Made by a program: the position numbers and the translations under genes | The notes under the pieces: model-generated | The model's database searches: none | What the model was told of the DNA's origin: nothing | Seen by the model: only the letters and a program-made list of their open reading frames with translations | Source of the DNA: Argopecten irradians | Taxonomy: Eukaryota > Mollusca > Bivalvia > Pectinida > Pectinidae | Assembly (NCBI RefSeq): GCF_041381155.1 | Contig: NC_091140.1 | Location: forward strand, 27,630,952-27,694,951 | DNA length: 64,000 nucleotides | Reading direction: 5' to 3' | In this document: positions 40,330 through 54,278 of the stretch, piece after piece | Position numbering within the stretch: the stretch's first letter is position 1 | How the letters are laid out: each line of letters starts with the position of its first letter

Positions 40330-43300
40330 TTCTTGTATGTGGATGATTACATGGGTGGTATAACTGCCTGTGGTAGGTCTGGTGCTAATAGTTATACTGC
40401 CTGTGTTATGTCTGGTGCTGTCGGTTATACAGCCTGTATGTGTAAAGTCTGGTGCTATACTGCATGTGTATACTGTACTGCCTGTGTATGTCTGGTGCTA
40501 GTTTGTTATACTGCCTGTGGTATGTCTGTGTGCTATGTTTTATACTGTCTGTGTATGTCTGGTGTGCTAGTGTTATAACACCTGTGCATGTCTGGTGGTA
40601 GTGTTTATAATGCCTGTTGTATGTCTGGTGCTTAGTGTGTACTACTGCCTGTGTTATGTCCTGGTGCTAGTGTTTATACTGCCTGTGTATGTCTGTGTGC
40701 TTTGTGTTATACTGCCTGTGTATGTCTGGTGCTAGTGTTATCAGCTGCCTGTGTGTATGTGTTATACTGCCGTGTATGTCGTGGTGCTAGTGTTATACTG
40801 CTGTGTATGTCTAGGTTGCTAGAGTTATACTGCCTGTGTATGTCTGGTGCTAGTGTTACACTGCCTGTGTATGTCTGGTGCTATTGTTATACTGCATGTG
40901 TATGTCTGGTGCTAGGTGTTATTATGCCTGTGTATGTCTGGTGCTAGTGTTATACGGCCTGCTGTATGTCTGGTGCTAGAGTGTTATAATACACCTGTGT
41001 ATGTCTGGTGCTAGGTGTTTACATACTGCCTGTGTATGTCTGGTGCTAGTGTATATACTGCCTGTGTATGTCTGGTGCTAGTGTTATACTGCACTAGTGT
41101 TTGTCTGGTGCTAGTGTTATACTGCCTGTGTATGTCTGGTGTTAGGGTTATTTATTGCCTGTGTATGTCTGGTTGCTAGTGTTATACTGCTCTGTGTATG
41201 TCTGTGCTAGTGTGTTACCTACTGCCTGTGTATGTCTGGTGCTAGTGTTACACTGCCTGTGTATGTCTGGGTGCTAGTGTTATACTGCATGAGTATGTCT
41301 GTAGCTGCTATGGTTTATCACTGCCTGTGTATGTTGTCTGGTGCTAGTGTTATAATACCTGTGTATGTCTGGTGCTCGAGTGAATGTGGTACTGCTGTGT
41401 GTATATACTGGTGCTAGTGTTACACTGCCCCTGTGTGTATGTCTGGTGCTAGGGTTTACTGGGCTAGTGTATGCCTGTGTTGTCTGTAGCTAGTGTTATT
41501 ACTGCATGTGTATGTCTGGTGCTCTAGGGTTATCACACTTCCCTAGTGTGTATGTGGAATGTCTGGTGCTAGTGTTATAAATACTGGTGCAAGAGTGTAT
41601 GTCTGGTGCTAGTGTTATAATACCTGTGTATGTCTGCCTGTGTGTCCTGGGTGCAAGGGTTTTTATACTGCCTGTGTATGTCATGGTGCTAGTGTTATAC
41701 TGCATGTGTATGTCTGTGTGCTATGTCAACTGACTGGTATGTAGTCCTGGTGCTAGTGTGTTATACAGTGTAATTTCTGGTGCATGTGTTATAATACCCT
41801 GTGCTATGTCCTGGTTTCAGGGCTATACTTGCCTGTGTATGTCTGCATGTTATGTGCTGGTGTGTGGTGTTAGTGTATTATACTTGCCTGGTGTATGTCT
41901 GGTGTGTAGTGTAGTGTAATAATACCTGTGTATGTCTGGTGCTAGTGCCTTTTAATACCTGTAGTGTTCTATGTCTGATTGTGTGGTGTTAGTGTTATAC
42001 TGCCTGTGTGGATGTTGGTGTTAGTGTTATACTGCCTGTGTATGTGTGGTGTTAGTGTTATAACTGCCTGTGTATGGTCTGGTGTTTAGTGTTATACTGC
42101 CTGTGTATGTCTGGTGGTGGTTAGTGTCTATACTGTCTGTGTATTTCTGTCTGGTTTAGTGTGATACTGCCTGTGTATGTCTGGTGCTAGGTGTTATACT
42201 GCCTGTGTATGTGTGGTGTTAGTGTTATACTGCCTGTGTATGTCTTGTGTTAGGGTTATACTGCCTATGTATGTCTGGTGTTAGTGTTAGTACTGCCTGT
42301 GTATGTCTGTTAGTGGTGCTAGTGTGTTATACTGTCTGTGTAATGTGTGGTGTTAGTGTTATACTGTCCTGTGTATGTCTGGTGCTAGTGTTATACTGCC
42401 TGTGTATGTATGTGCTGGTGTTATACTGCATGTGTATGATACTGCTGGTGCTGGTGGTTTATACTGCCTGTGTATGTCTGGTGTAGGTGTTATACTGCCT
42501 GTGTATGTGCCCTGTATGTCTGGTGTTAGTGTTATACTGCCTGTGTCTGATGCTAGTGTTCTGGTGTTAGTGTTAAACTGCCTGTGTATGTCTATGCTAG
42601 TGTTATACAGCCTGTGAGTTTGTCTGGTGCTGGTGTTTATACTGCATGTGTATGTCTGGTGCTTAGTGTTATACTGCCTGTGTATGTTGGTGCTAGGGTT
42701 ATTACTGCCTGTGTATGTCTGGTGTTTAGTATTATACTGCCTGTGTATGTCTGGTGCTAGTGTTATAATACCTGTGTATGTCTGGTGCTAGTGTTATACT
42801 GCCTGTGTATGTCTGGTGCTAGTGTTATAATACCTGTGTATGTCTGGTGCTAGTGTTATACTGCCTGTGTATGTCTGGTGCTAGTGTTATACTGCCTGTG
42901 TATGTCTGGTGCTAGTGTTATACTGCCTGTGTATGTCTGGTGCTAGTGTTATACTGCCTGTGTATGTCTGGTGCTAGTGTTATACTGCCTGTGTATGTCT
43001 GGTGCTAGTGTTATACTGCCTGTGTATGTCTGGTGCTAGTGTTATACTGCCTGTGTATGTCTGGTGCTAGTGTTATACTGCCTGTGTATGTCTGGTGCTA
43101 GTGTTATACTGCCTGTGTATGTCTGGTGCTAGTGTTATACTGCCTGTGTATGTCTGGTGCTAGTGTTATACTGCCTGTGTATGTCTGGTGCTAGTGTTAT
43201 ACTGCCTGTGTATGTCTGGTGTTAGGGTTAAACTGCCTGTGTAGTGTCTGGTGCTAGTGTTATACTGCCTGTGTATGTCTGGTGCTAGTGTTTATACTGC

Positions 43301-45545
43301 CTGTGTATGGTGGTGTTAGAGTGTTATACTGGCCTGTGTATGTCTTGGTGTTAGTGTTATACTGCCTGTGTATGTCTGGTGCTAGTGTTAAACCGGCCTG
43401 TGTATGTCTGGTGCTAGTGTTATATACCTGTGTATGTCTGGTGTTAGTGTTATACTGCCTGTGTATGTCTGGTGCTAGTGTTATACTGCCTGTGTATGTC
43501 TGGTGTTAGTGTTATACTGCCTGTGTATGTCTGGTGTTAGTGTTATACTGCCTGTGTATGTCTGGTGCTAGTGTTATACTGCCTGTGTATGTCTGGTGCT
43601 AGTGTTATACTGCCTGTGTATGTGTGGTGCTAGTGTTATACTGCCTGTGTATGTCTGGTGCTAGTGTAATACTGCCTGTGTATGGTGTCTGTGTTATTCT
43701 GGTGTAGTGTTATACTGCCTGTGTATGTCTGGTGCTAGTGTTATACTGCCTGTGTATGTCTGGTGCTAGTGTTATACTGCCTGTGTATGTCTGGTGCTAG
43801 TGTTATACTGCCTGTGTATGTCTGGTGTTAGTGTTATACTGCCTGTGTATGTCTGGTGCTAGTGTTATAATACACTGTGTATGTCTGGGTAGTTGCTATG
43901 TGTTTTACTGTACTGTGTATGTCTGATGTGCTAGTGTTATACTGCCTGTGTATGTCTGGTGTTAGTGTTATACTGCCTGTGTATGTCTGGTGCTAGTGTT
44001 ATACTGCCTGTGTATGTCTGGTGCTAGTGTTATACTGCCTGTGTATGTCTGGTGCTAGTGTTATACTGCCTGTGTATGTCTGGTGTTAGTGTTATACTGC
44101 CTGTGTATGTCTGGTGTAGTGTTATACTGCCTGTGTATGTCTGGTGTTAGTGTTATACTGCCTGTGTATGTCTGGTGTAAGTGTTATACTGTCTGTGTAT
44201 GTCTGGTGTAGGTGTTATACTGTCTGTGTATGTCTGGTGTAAGTGTTTTATACTGTCCTGTGTATGTCTGGTGTAAGTGTTTATACTGTCTGTGTATGTC
44301 TGGTGTAAGTGTTATACTGCCTGTGTATGTCTGGTGTTAGTGTTATACTGCCTGTGTATGTCTGGTGCTAGTGTTATACTGTCTGTGTATGTCTGGTGTT
44401 AGTGTTATACTGCCTGTGTATGGATGCTAGTGTTATACTGTCTGTGTATGTCTGGTGCAAGTGTTATACTGTCTGTGTATGTCTGGTGCTAGTGTTATAC
44501 TGCCTGTGTATGTCTGGTGCTAGTGTTATACTGCCTGTGTATGTCTGGTGCTAGTGTTATACTGCCTGTGTATGTCTGGTGCTAGTGTTATACTGCCTGT
44601 GTATGTCTGGTGCTAGTGTTATACTGTTCTGTGTATGTCTGTGCTAGGGTGATTAGTGTTATATGCTGTGTATACTGTATGTCTGGTGCTAGTGTTATAT
44701 ACTGCCTGTGTATGTCTGGTGCTAGTGTTATACTGCCTGTGTATGTCTGGTGCTTAGTGTTATACTGCCTGTGTATGTCTGGTGCTAGTGTTATACTGCC
44801 TGTGTATGTCTGGTGCTAGTGTTATACTGCCTGTGTATGTCTGGTGTAAGTGTTATACTGTCTGTGTATGTCTGGTGCTAAGTGTTATACTGCCTGTGTA
44901 TGTCTGGTGTAAGTGTTATACTGCCTGTGTATGTCTGGTGCTAGTGTTATACTGCCTGTGTATGTCTGGTGCTAGTGTTATACTGCCTGTGTATGTCTGG
45001 TGCTAGTGTTATACTGCCTGTGTATGTCTGGTGCTAGTGTTATAATACCTGTGTATGTCTGGTGCTAGTGTTATACTGCCTGTGTATGTCTGGTGCTAGT
45101 GTTATACTGCCTGTGTATGTCTGGTGCTAGTGTTATACTGCCTGTGTATGTCTGGTGCTAGTGTTATACTGCCTGTGAATGTCTGGTGCTAGTGTTATAC
45201 TGCCTGTGTATGTCTGGTGCTAGTGTTATATACCTGTGTATGTCTGGTGCTTAGTGTTATACTGTCTTTGTATGTCTGGTGCTAGGGTTATACTGTCTGT
45301 GTATGTCTGGTGCTAGTGTTATAATACCTGTGTATGTCTGGTGCTAGTGTTATACTACCTGTGTATGTCTGGTGCTAGTGTTATAATACCTGTGTATGTC
45401 TGGTGCTAGTGTTATAATACCTGTGTATGTCTGGTGCTAGTGTTATAATACCTGTGTATGTCTGGTGCTAGTGTTATAATACCTGTGTATGGCCAGTGCT
45501 AAGGTTATACTGCCTGTGTATGTCTGGTGCTAGTGTAATACTGCC
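40330..45545. repeat. 31-bp minisatellite array
   Basis: About 165 direct copies of a 31-base unit that includes ctgcctgtgtatgtctggtg and ctagtgttata. The left part (to about 42.7 kb) is full of indels; from there on the unit is nearly perfect. Common variants are gctagt/gttagt and actgcc/aatacc. Cysteine/valine-rich frames within it are repeat artefacts. Confidence 0.97.
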
Positions 45546-45589
45546 TCTTATGATCAATATGATAAGCCCTTTTTTTTCAATATCAAAGA

Positions 45590-45985
45590 TTGTCGCGATC
45601 ATTAGTCAGTCATTCTTGCTTTGGAATATGTTCCAAAATGCAATAGGCTAAACTAGAGCCCAAGAGGAACATATTCATACATATAAAATCTTAAGGAAAT
45701 CCATCTAGTACTTTAGCAATAGCAATCTTCAATTATGTCAAAATAAAATATGACCGTTCATCGGTCATCTTGAATTGAAATCAGTCCAAAATAATAGGCA
45801 CAACTGAGACTCCAAGAGAAACATATAATTATATAAAATTTCTAAGAAATTCATTTAGTACTTTCTGAGAAATTGGGCCCACAAAACATCAATTTTGTCA
45901 TAATTGCATTTCGGCAATCATGTTTTCAGATCAAATTCAAAATGCAAGAGGCACAATTAGAGATCAAGGAAAAATTTACATGTAG
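45590..45985. repeat. Decayed monomers of the 165-bp repeat family
   Basis: Two to three diverged monomers with the order caaaatgcaatagg, gaggaacatat, tagtactttctgagaaat and cggtcatcttga. The same order is found in the array at 54279-55503, so this is an older fragment of that family. Confidence 0.55.
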
Positions 45986-46364
45986 TGAAAATATATACAA
46001 GTTTAAATATATACATGTATATATGTAAAATAAATAAAACTCAACAATTCATTCATACATGTATATATATATACTTGATGTATAATGGCAGAAGTTTTTA
46101 AGAGACACAAAGGTACATTGTGGCACTCGAAGGCACAACTCTGTATATCTGTACACATATATAAATATGGTGGGGATGTACATATCTGTTATTGGTTTTA
46201 TCAGTCGCAGTACTGTGGTTTGTACCTTTGCAGTACTGTGGTTTGTACCTTTGTGGATCCAGATATAGACTTTCTTTTGACATCCCTTACCTGGTACTAA
46301 TAATTATATGGGTGTATTGCAGGTCATCCTTTGATTGAGAGATCTAGAGATTATAATAATTAAA

Positions 46365-48134
46365 ACAAGAGGCCTAGAGGGCCTGTATCGCTCACCTGGT
46401 TTTTTTTTGGTTTTTTTTGTAATTATCACAAAGACTCTTACAATTAGAAAAATAAGTAAAATTGACTCCAAAATTTGTTTAATTTTGAAACACAACCATA
46501 TAATGATGCTATAGATACCATACAAATATGCTATCCAATACAAAGGTTCAGAGAGGAAGTAATTTATATGAAAATAGTAGCCTAATTGACCTTTTTGGCC
46601 CCGCGGCTAAGGCCCCAGGGAGTCAGTCCTATACTTTGCCATACCGTTTAATTTTAAATCCCCATCCATAAGGATGTTACTATTGCATTATGAGTGCTCT
46701 TCCATGCCTAGTTGCAGAGAAGAAGTCATTCATTTCGACCCCGCCCCTCAACCACCGGGGGGATCAGTCCCATCATTTGTACAATTTTGAATCCCAACCC
46801 TATAAGGATGCTACCATTGCATTATGAGTGCTCTCCCATGCTTAGTTGCAGAGAAGAAGTCGTTTAAATGGAAATAGCCAAATTAATCCCTTTTGACCCT
46901 GCCCCTCAGCCCACGGGGGGTGGGGGGTGGGGGTGGGGGATAAGTCCTATCATTTGTACAATTTTGAATCCTCACCCTATAAGGATGCTACCATTGCATT
47001 ATGAGCGTAATCCCATGTTTAGTTACAGAGAAGAAGTCATTTATACGAAAATAGTCATATTGACAGCTGTTGACCCCGCCCCTCAGGCCCCCAGGGGGTC
47101 AGCCCCATCATTTGCACAATTTTTAATCCCCACCTTATAAGGATGCAACCATTGCATTATGAGCGTAATCCCATGTTTAGTTACAGAGAAGAAGTAATTT
47201 ATACGGAAATAGTCATATTGACCACTTTTGACCCCACCCCTCAGACCTCAGACCCCCGGGGGGTCAGCCCTATCATTTGCACAATTTTGAATCCTCACCC
47301 TAGGCCCCTAAGGGGTCAGTCCCATCATTTGTACAATTTTGAATCCCCACCCTATAACTATGCTACCATTGCATTATGAGTGCTATTCCATGCTTAGTTT
47401 CAGAGAAGAAGTCGTTTATATGGAAATGCCAAATTGACCCCTTTTGACCCCGTCCCTCAGGCCCCCAGGGGGTCAGCCCCATCATTTGTATAATTTTGAA
47501 TCCCCACCCTATAAAGATGCTACAATTGCATTATGGATGCTATTCCATGCTTAGTTTCAGAGAAGAAGTTGTTCATATGGAAATAGCCAAATTGACCCCT
47601 TTTGACCCCGCCCCTCAGGTCCCCAGGGGGTTAGCCCCATCATTTGTACAATTTTGAATCCCCACCCTATAAGGATGCTACAATTACATTATGGATACTA
47701 TTCCATGCTTAGTTTCAGAGAAGAAGTTAATTAAATGGAAATAGCCAAATTGACCCCTTTTGACCCCGTCCCTCAGGCCCCCAGGGGGTCAGTCCCATCA
47801 TTTGTACAATTTTGAATCCCAACCCTATAAGGATGCTACCATTGCATTATGAGTGCTATTCCATGCTTAGTTTCAGAGAAGAAGTCGTTTAAATGGAAAT
47901 AGCCAAATTGACCCCTTTTGGCCCCGCCCCTCAGGCCCCTGGGGGGTCAGCCCCATCATTTGCACAATTTTCAGTTAGTAGCCCATAAGGATGCTACCAG
48001 TCAAATTTTGTTGAAATCCAGACAAGCGGTTATGGAGAAGAAAGTCGATTGTTGACGGACGGACAGACGGACGGACGACGGACGCCGACGCAGGACGCCA
48101 CGGTATGGCATAAGCTCACCTGGTCCGACAAGAG
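46365..48134 (+). mobile_element. Array-bearing repeat element X, copy 1
   Basis: It opens with acaagaggcctagagggcc and cgctcacctgg. It then has about 10 tandem monomers of ~157-160 bases, each with tgaccccttttgaccccgcc, a cccc..gggggg palindrome, catcatttg and ataaggatgctaccattgc. A (ggac)n tail follows at about 48055-48085, then a closing gctcacctggtcc. The sequence gctcacctgg thus occurs near both ends in direct orientation. One monomer near 47220-47330 is short. The architecture (unique ends, central array, ggac tail) resembles bivalve pearl-type elements; that family name is from memory. Confidence 0.75.
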
Positions 48135-50002
48135 AAAGTGTTGAGGTAACAAATAAACAAAAAGTGAACAGCTACAACATTTTATTTTGTACACAGCACT
48201 ACTTTTACTATGAACCAGCTGAATGACAACATGTAGAGTATGAATATTGTCCATAGTATACATACACTTCTGATAAAATGTTACTAAGAAGACATGCATG
48301 TACAATTGTATGTACTGAACTATAATACATAGTGACATATAACTGTATAACAATCTGCGATAGGTTTAATATATCAATAAAACATGATATATTTATATGC
48401 TCAATAAAATGGTTAAAACTTGTAAAATGCCATTATTATAATGGGTAATAACATGTGATTATAACTCCTATAATCGAATAATTATACAAGTATTGAAGAC
48501 AAAGGTGGTCAAAAGAACTTATTCTTGCCTTATATGACTGAAGGCTTATTTGACTGAAGATCAGGTAAATCAGGTGAGTATAAATATGCATATACATACA
48601 ATGGTAACTACATGTACAGGGGGTAAATGTAATTCTGAGGTAATTTGGATGTATGTGATCTCAATCTTATCTTAATCTACCTTCAGTTATGAATTATTCC
48701 AGGGGTGAATACTATCTGATTAAAATCTTAACCTTGATCTCCATAATGTTCCGATAAAACTACTCTCCATTACATCACAGATTGGTGGTCGATATAACGA
48801 TAGTGATAGTAACCCCTGAAGTATCGAGGATGATATGATTATAACTCAGGCGTATCCAGGGTTTGGTCCAGGATGTTTGTGACCATATAACCTATCGGTA
48901 TTAAGTGACTATATATAGGGTACTATTTGACCCAATAAGCTCATAGGCCATTAAAAATTGAAAAATTAAGTATATTGCACATAGTAAGTCAGTAATACAT
49001 CTGTTAAAGAAATCAAATGGAGAAACTTACACAGTTTGCATAGTTTCAATTTTCATTAAATATTGATCAATGTAAGTGAAATGGAGGCCTCACTTATCAG
49101 GTTGAATATGAAAAATGGAGTTTGTAATTTTCTGAAGTTAATTTTGTACTCTTGATCATCAAACTTGAAAATAAAATAGCAACAGGAGAGTGATGTATTC
49201 GATATTACCCATATCAGTGTACATGTAACTAAATATCCTGAGAAAAAAAAGATTCAAAACTTGTATAAAAACCATGTGCCATATTTATTTCTTATTTTTT
49301 TTTTAATTCTAACATTTATTTAAAAGAGAGAAGCTATTGTTCTATCAATTTGCATTGAAAATTTTGTAATTAATACCTTAACTACAAAATTATTGAAATC
49401 ATTACAAAAAGATAAAATTTCTTTGTAATGTTCAGTGTTCTCACTTGTAAATATTCTACACATCAAAAAAAAAAAAAAAAAAAAAAAAAACCAACAAACT
49501 GAACATATTTTTTATATGAACGTGTATGATATATATAAAGGTCAAAATTGAAAATGCATATGGTCAACTTTAAAATTTATGTTCATCCCAAATATGACAT
49601 TACATCTGTCCTATAGGTCAACCCATACATGTAGCCATGAACCAATTTTATGCCAATACATACATTTCTTGTTGTTTGAATGTTTCCATGGATGACGCAA
49701 TTGTAAAACAATAATTATTATAATAAATATATATGTTGAACATATATTGTACACAAAATAGTTTGTACATACATTGTACGTACAGATCTAGACATAACAA
49801 ACATATATATGTATTAATTACAAAATTGTCAAATATGTAAGAGTAAGGAATAATTTAAGTCTCAAAACACCATGAAAGAACAGCTCAAAAGTCAAAATGT
49901 AGGTCAGAGTGACCAAATGAATTTCAGAACATGACACAGACATATAGTCAGAGACTGATCCATACTTAACAGCTTATCAATATAACTTAATTGTTTTGAC
50001 TT
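48135..50002. other. 3' flank of the zinc-finger gene
   Basis: Non-coding, AT-rich, with a 26-base A run at about 49466-49491. It presumably includes the 3' UTR of the minus-strand zinc-finger gene; several AATAAA complements are present and none can be chosen. A 26-base motif at 48805-48830 recurs at 14497-14522. Confidence 0.5.
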
Positions 50003-53000
50003 TCACTTAACATTGAGAATATTAATGTGCATTTCATTTTCCTCCGACACCATCACTTTAATATCCGGTACATATTTCAAATTGTTGCCGGAATTTGGCT
50101 TGACATCAACTGTGATCCCATCATTTCTTTCATGCATTTTCAAATGCCTTCTAAGTTTTCCTGACTCAGCAAAAGCTCTTCCGCAAACTTCACATATATA
50201 TGGTTTTTCCCCCGTATGAACTCTTTTGTGTTTCTGTAGGGATCCTGTCTGACTAAATAATTTGCCGCAGAGGTCACATGAATAGGGTTTTTCTCCTGTA
50301 TGACTACGACGATGAACCTGTAATGTCCATAACTCTACAAACGCTTTATCACATAAATCACATTTGTGACGTTTGTCCCCAAGGTGTCGTCGTATGTGTC
50401 GTTGTAAACTTCCTTGTGTGTTGAAGTCTTTCCCGCATATATCGCACACATAGGGCTTCTCTCCAGTGTGAATTTTCATGTGCGTTTTCAAGTGTCCAGA
50501 TTCGCCAAAATCTTTTCCGCAGACATTACATGTGTATGGTTTTTCTCCCCTGTGTATCTTCAAATGTCTTTCTAGACTACGGTCCGCCGAGAAGACCTTA
50601 TGACATATTTCACATTCAACTTCGTTGCCTGGGAAATGCGTATGGAGGTGTTGCCTTAATGGCAGTTTATCCTGGAACACCATATCACAATGGGCGCACT
50701 TGTAAGGTCGCTCTTTTGCATGTGTCAAGCTATGACGATGAAGTTTGGCTGGTACATTGAATGCCTTGTCACACAAGGGACATTGATAAGGTTTCTCACC
50801 ATTATGCTTCCTCGTATGTGTCAGTAGTTTTTCAGGGTCATTGAAATGCTTGCCACAGACCTGACATATACAGTTCTGTGAATTATCTGCATTGTGCCAC
50901 TCCATGTGTTTGGTAAGGTGGGCAGCACGAGTAAAATCCTTTCCACATTTATTACATTTGAACGGACGTTCTCCAGTGTGTATCAGAGAATGCTGACGAA
51001 GACTTGCAAGGTCGGAGAATGTTTCCCCACATAACTCGCACAATGGAGGCCAGTTGGTATGTTTCACCAAGTGCTCTTGAAGATTTTCAGCTTCATTAAA
51101 GTCTTTACCACAGACTTCACATTTGAAGAGTTTCTCCCCAGTATCAGCATCATTGATCTCATTGACATCAGAATCCTTGTTACTTTGAACAACTTCACTT
51201 TCACCAGTGCCCCTCTGATAAGGCTTTTTACCATTGTGTATTTTCACATGCTGTTCTAGATTATCCATCTGACTAAATGCTAAACCACAGATCTCACATC
51301 TATACTGTTTTTCTATGTCGTGTGTCCCTACATGTCTAGCCAAGTCTTCCTCTTTTATAAAGATTTCCTCGCAAGTCTCGCATTTTAAGAACTGATTTCG
51401 ATCTTTAAAGTGTACCAGAATATGGCGCTGTAACGTACCAGACTCGGCAAACCGTTTATCACAAAGGTGACATGGGTATGGTCTTTCCCCCGTATGAACA
51501 CGAATGTGCTTCTTTAGCTTACCCGCCTCACAGAAACCTTTGCCACAGGTTCCACACTCAAACGGTCTCTCACCAGTGTGGATCATGGTATGAACCTGTA
51601 GTAGAGATAGGAATTTGATAAACTTTTCTATAACAATTATAATAAAATAAACATATTGTATATTTTTTCTTTTAAAATAAGATCACGTTAATTCTATCCT
51701 TCTGATCTACCAGAATTACTTTGTTTAACTCCCATCAAGTTATTGACAGTAAATGAAGATGAGGACTAGCTCTGATAGATCAAAATGCAATTATAATATA
51801 CATGTATATGTACCATTTCAAAATTTTCATTTGCAAATTTAATTTTAATGTAAAAACCCTATATCGGACATATATTATATTATTACAAAAAATCATAGAT
51901 CATCACAATAATATAGATCATGATCTTAATTATATCATCTAAAAACAAGAGGCCCAGAGGGCCTGTATCGCTCACCTGGTTTTTTGTTAGTAATTATCAC
52001 AAGACTCTGACAATTAGAAAAATAAGCAAAATTGACTCCCAAAGTTTAATTTTAAATCACAACCATACAATGATGCTATTGATACCATACAAATATGCTA
52101 TCCAATACATAGGTTCAGAGACAAAGTAATTTATATGAAAATAGTAGCCTAATTGACCTTTTTGACCTCGCATCTATTGCCGTTTAAGGCCCCGGGGGTC
52201 AGCCCTATCATTTGTACAATTTCAAATCCCAACCCTATTAGGATGCTACCATTGCATTATAAGTGCTCTTCCATTCTTAGTTGCAGACAAGAAGTCGTTT
52301 ATATGGAAATAGCCAAATTGACCCCTTTTGACCCCACCCTTCAGGCCCCCGGGGGGTCAGCCCCATCATTTGCAAAATTTTGAATCCAAACCCTATAAGG
52401 ATGAAACCATTGCATTATGAGCGCAATCCCATGTTAAGTTGCAGAGAAAAAGTCATTTATATGGAAATTGACCACTTTTGACCCCGCCCCTCAGGCCCCG
52501 GGGGGTCAGCCCTATCATTTGCTCAATTTGGAATCCCCAGCCTACAAGAATGCTACCATTGCATTATGGGTGCTATACCATGCTTAGTTGCAGAGAAGAA
52601 GTCGTTTATATGGAAATAGCCAAATTGACCCCTTTTGACCCCGCCCCTCAGGCCCCCGGGGGGTCAGCCCCATCATTTGCACAATTTTGAATCCCCAGCC
52701 TACAAGAATGCTACCATTGCATTATGGGTGCTATACCATGCTTAGTTGCAGAGAAGAAGTCATTTATATGGAAATAGCCAAATTGACCCCTTTTGACCCC
52801 GCCCCTCAGGCCCCCGGGGGGGTCAGCCCTATCATTTGCAAAATTTTGAATCCCCACACTATAAGGATGCTACCATTGCATTATGGGTGCTATACCATGC
52901 TTAGTTTCAGAGAAGAAGTCGTTTATATGGAAATAGCCAAATTGACCCCTTTTGACCCCGCCCTTCAGGGCCCCCGGGGGGTCAGCCCCATCATTTCCAC

Positions 53001-54008
53001 AATTTGGAATCCCCACCCTATAAGGATGCTACCATTGCATAATGGGTGCTATACCATGCTTAGTTTTAGAGAAGAAGTCATTTATATGAAAATAGCCAAA
53101 TTAACCCCTTTTGACCCCGCCCCTCAGGCCCCGGGGGGTCAGCCCCTATCATTTGCACAATTTTGAATCCCCACCCTTTAAGGATGCTACCATTGCATTA
53201 TGGGTGCTATACCATGCTTAGTTTCAGAGAAGAAGTCGTTTATATGGAAATAGCCCCAATTGGCCCCTTTTGACCCCGCCCCTCAGGCCCCCGGGGGGTC
53301 AGCCCCATTATTTGTACAATTTTGAATCCCCACCCTATAAGGATGCTACCATTGCATTATGGGTGCTATCCCATGCTTGGTTTCAGAGAAGAAGTCGTTT
53401 ATATGGAAATAGCCAAATTGACCCCTTTTGACCCCGCCCCTCAGGCCCCCCGTGGGTCAGCCCCATCATTTGTACAATTTTGAATCCCCACCCTATAACG
53501 ATACTACAATTGCATTATGAGTGCTATCTCATGCTTAGTTTCAGAGAAGAAGTCGTTTATATGGAAATAGCCAAATTGAACCCATTTGACCCCGCCCCTC
53601 AGGCCCCGGGGGATCAGCCCCACTCATTTTGTACAATTTTGGAAATCCCCACCCTATTAGGATGCTACCATTGCATTATGGGTGCTATTCCCATGCTTGG
53701 TTTCAGAGAGGAAGTCGTTTATATGGAAATAGCCAAATTGACCCCTTTTGGCCCCGCATCTCAGGCCCCCCTCAATACAATTTTCAATTAGTAAAATAAG
53801 GATACTACCAGTCAAATTTTGTTGAAATAAATCCATAGGCCACTGTCTCTATCCTCTAATCAATCACCTGCAGTTTCCCCGGTTCACTAAACTCTTTTCC
53901 ACAAACTTCACATTTGTGTGGCTTTGGCTCAGTGTGCTTCCGTACATGCCTCTTCAGTTGTCTTTCTAGTTCAAATGTCTTGCCACAGTATGCACATTCA
54001 TTAGACAT
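50003..54008 (-). CDS. C2H2 zinc-finger protein, 18 fingers, 577 aa
   Basis: Two exons, 53868-54008 and 50003-51595. The ATG at 54008 has an in-frame TAA two codons upstream, so it is the true start; the Met at 51586 is internal. The intron splits finger 2: its two cysteines and KLQ are in exon 1, its histidines (VHTMIH) in exon 2. Fingers follow C-x2-C-x12-H-x3-H, mostly with TGEKP-type linkers, and continue nearly to the end, with a short acidic C-terminal tail. Between fingers 6 and 7 is a ~30-residue acidic insert that begins KPYQRGTGE, apparently a finger that has lost its cysteines. No KRAB, BTB, SCAN or ZAD domain is present. It is likely a nuclear DNA-binding protein; its target is unknown. 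Confidence 0.9.
51945..53829 (+). mobile_element. Array-bearing repeat element X, copy 2, in the zinc-finger intron
   Basis: It opens acaagaggcccagagggcc then cgctcacctgg like copy 1, and carries about 11 monomers of ~157 bases. It stops at ttgttgaaat without the (ggac)n tail. It fills about 83% of the intron and ends some 40 bases from the exon 1 donor. Because many monomers have lengths divisible by 3, long open frames (up to 159 codons) appear; they are not genes. Confidence 0.8.
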
Positions 54009-54278
54009 GTTTTACAGACGCAGAAAACGACTAACACCGGCTTAGTTCTTAATCTTATGCTATTTTGCAACTGTTAAAAAAAAAGAGATGAATATTCATT
54101 AGGAAGGCAGGTTATAATTAAAATAATAATTTGTGTATAATACTTGACAACTGTAATTGTCTACTCTAATTTTATTTTCATTGAAGATCTTAATGAATTC
54201 ATCACTTGTGAGTGCTACATCAAGCAAGTATTCTTAGCAAATAAAGCGGTATCTCTGCAGATATCAATTACATAAAAA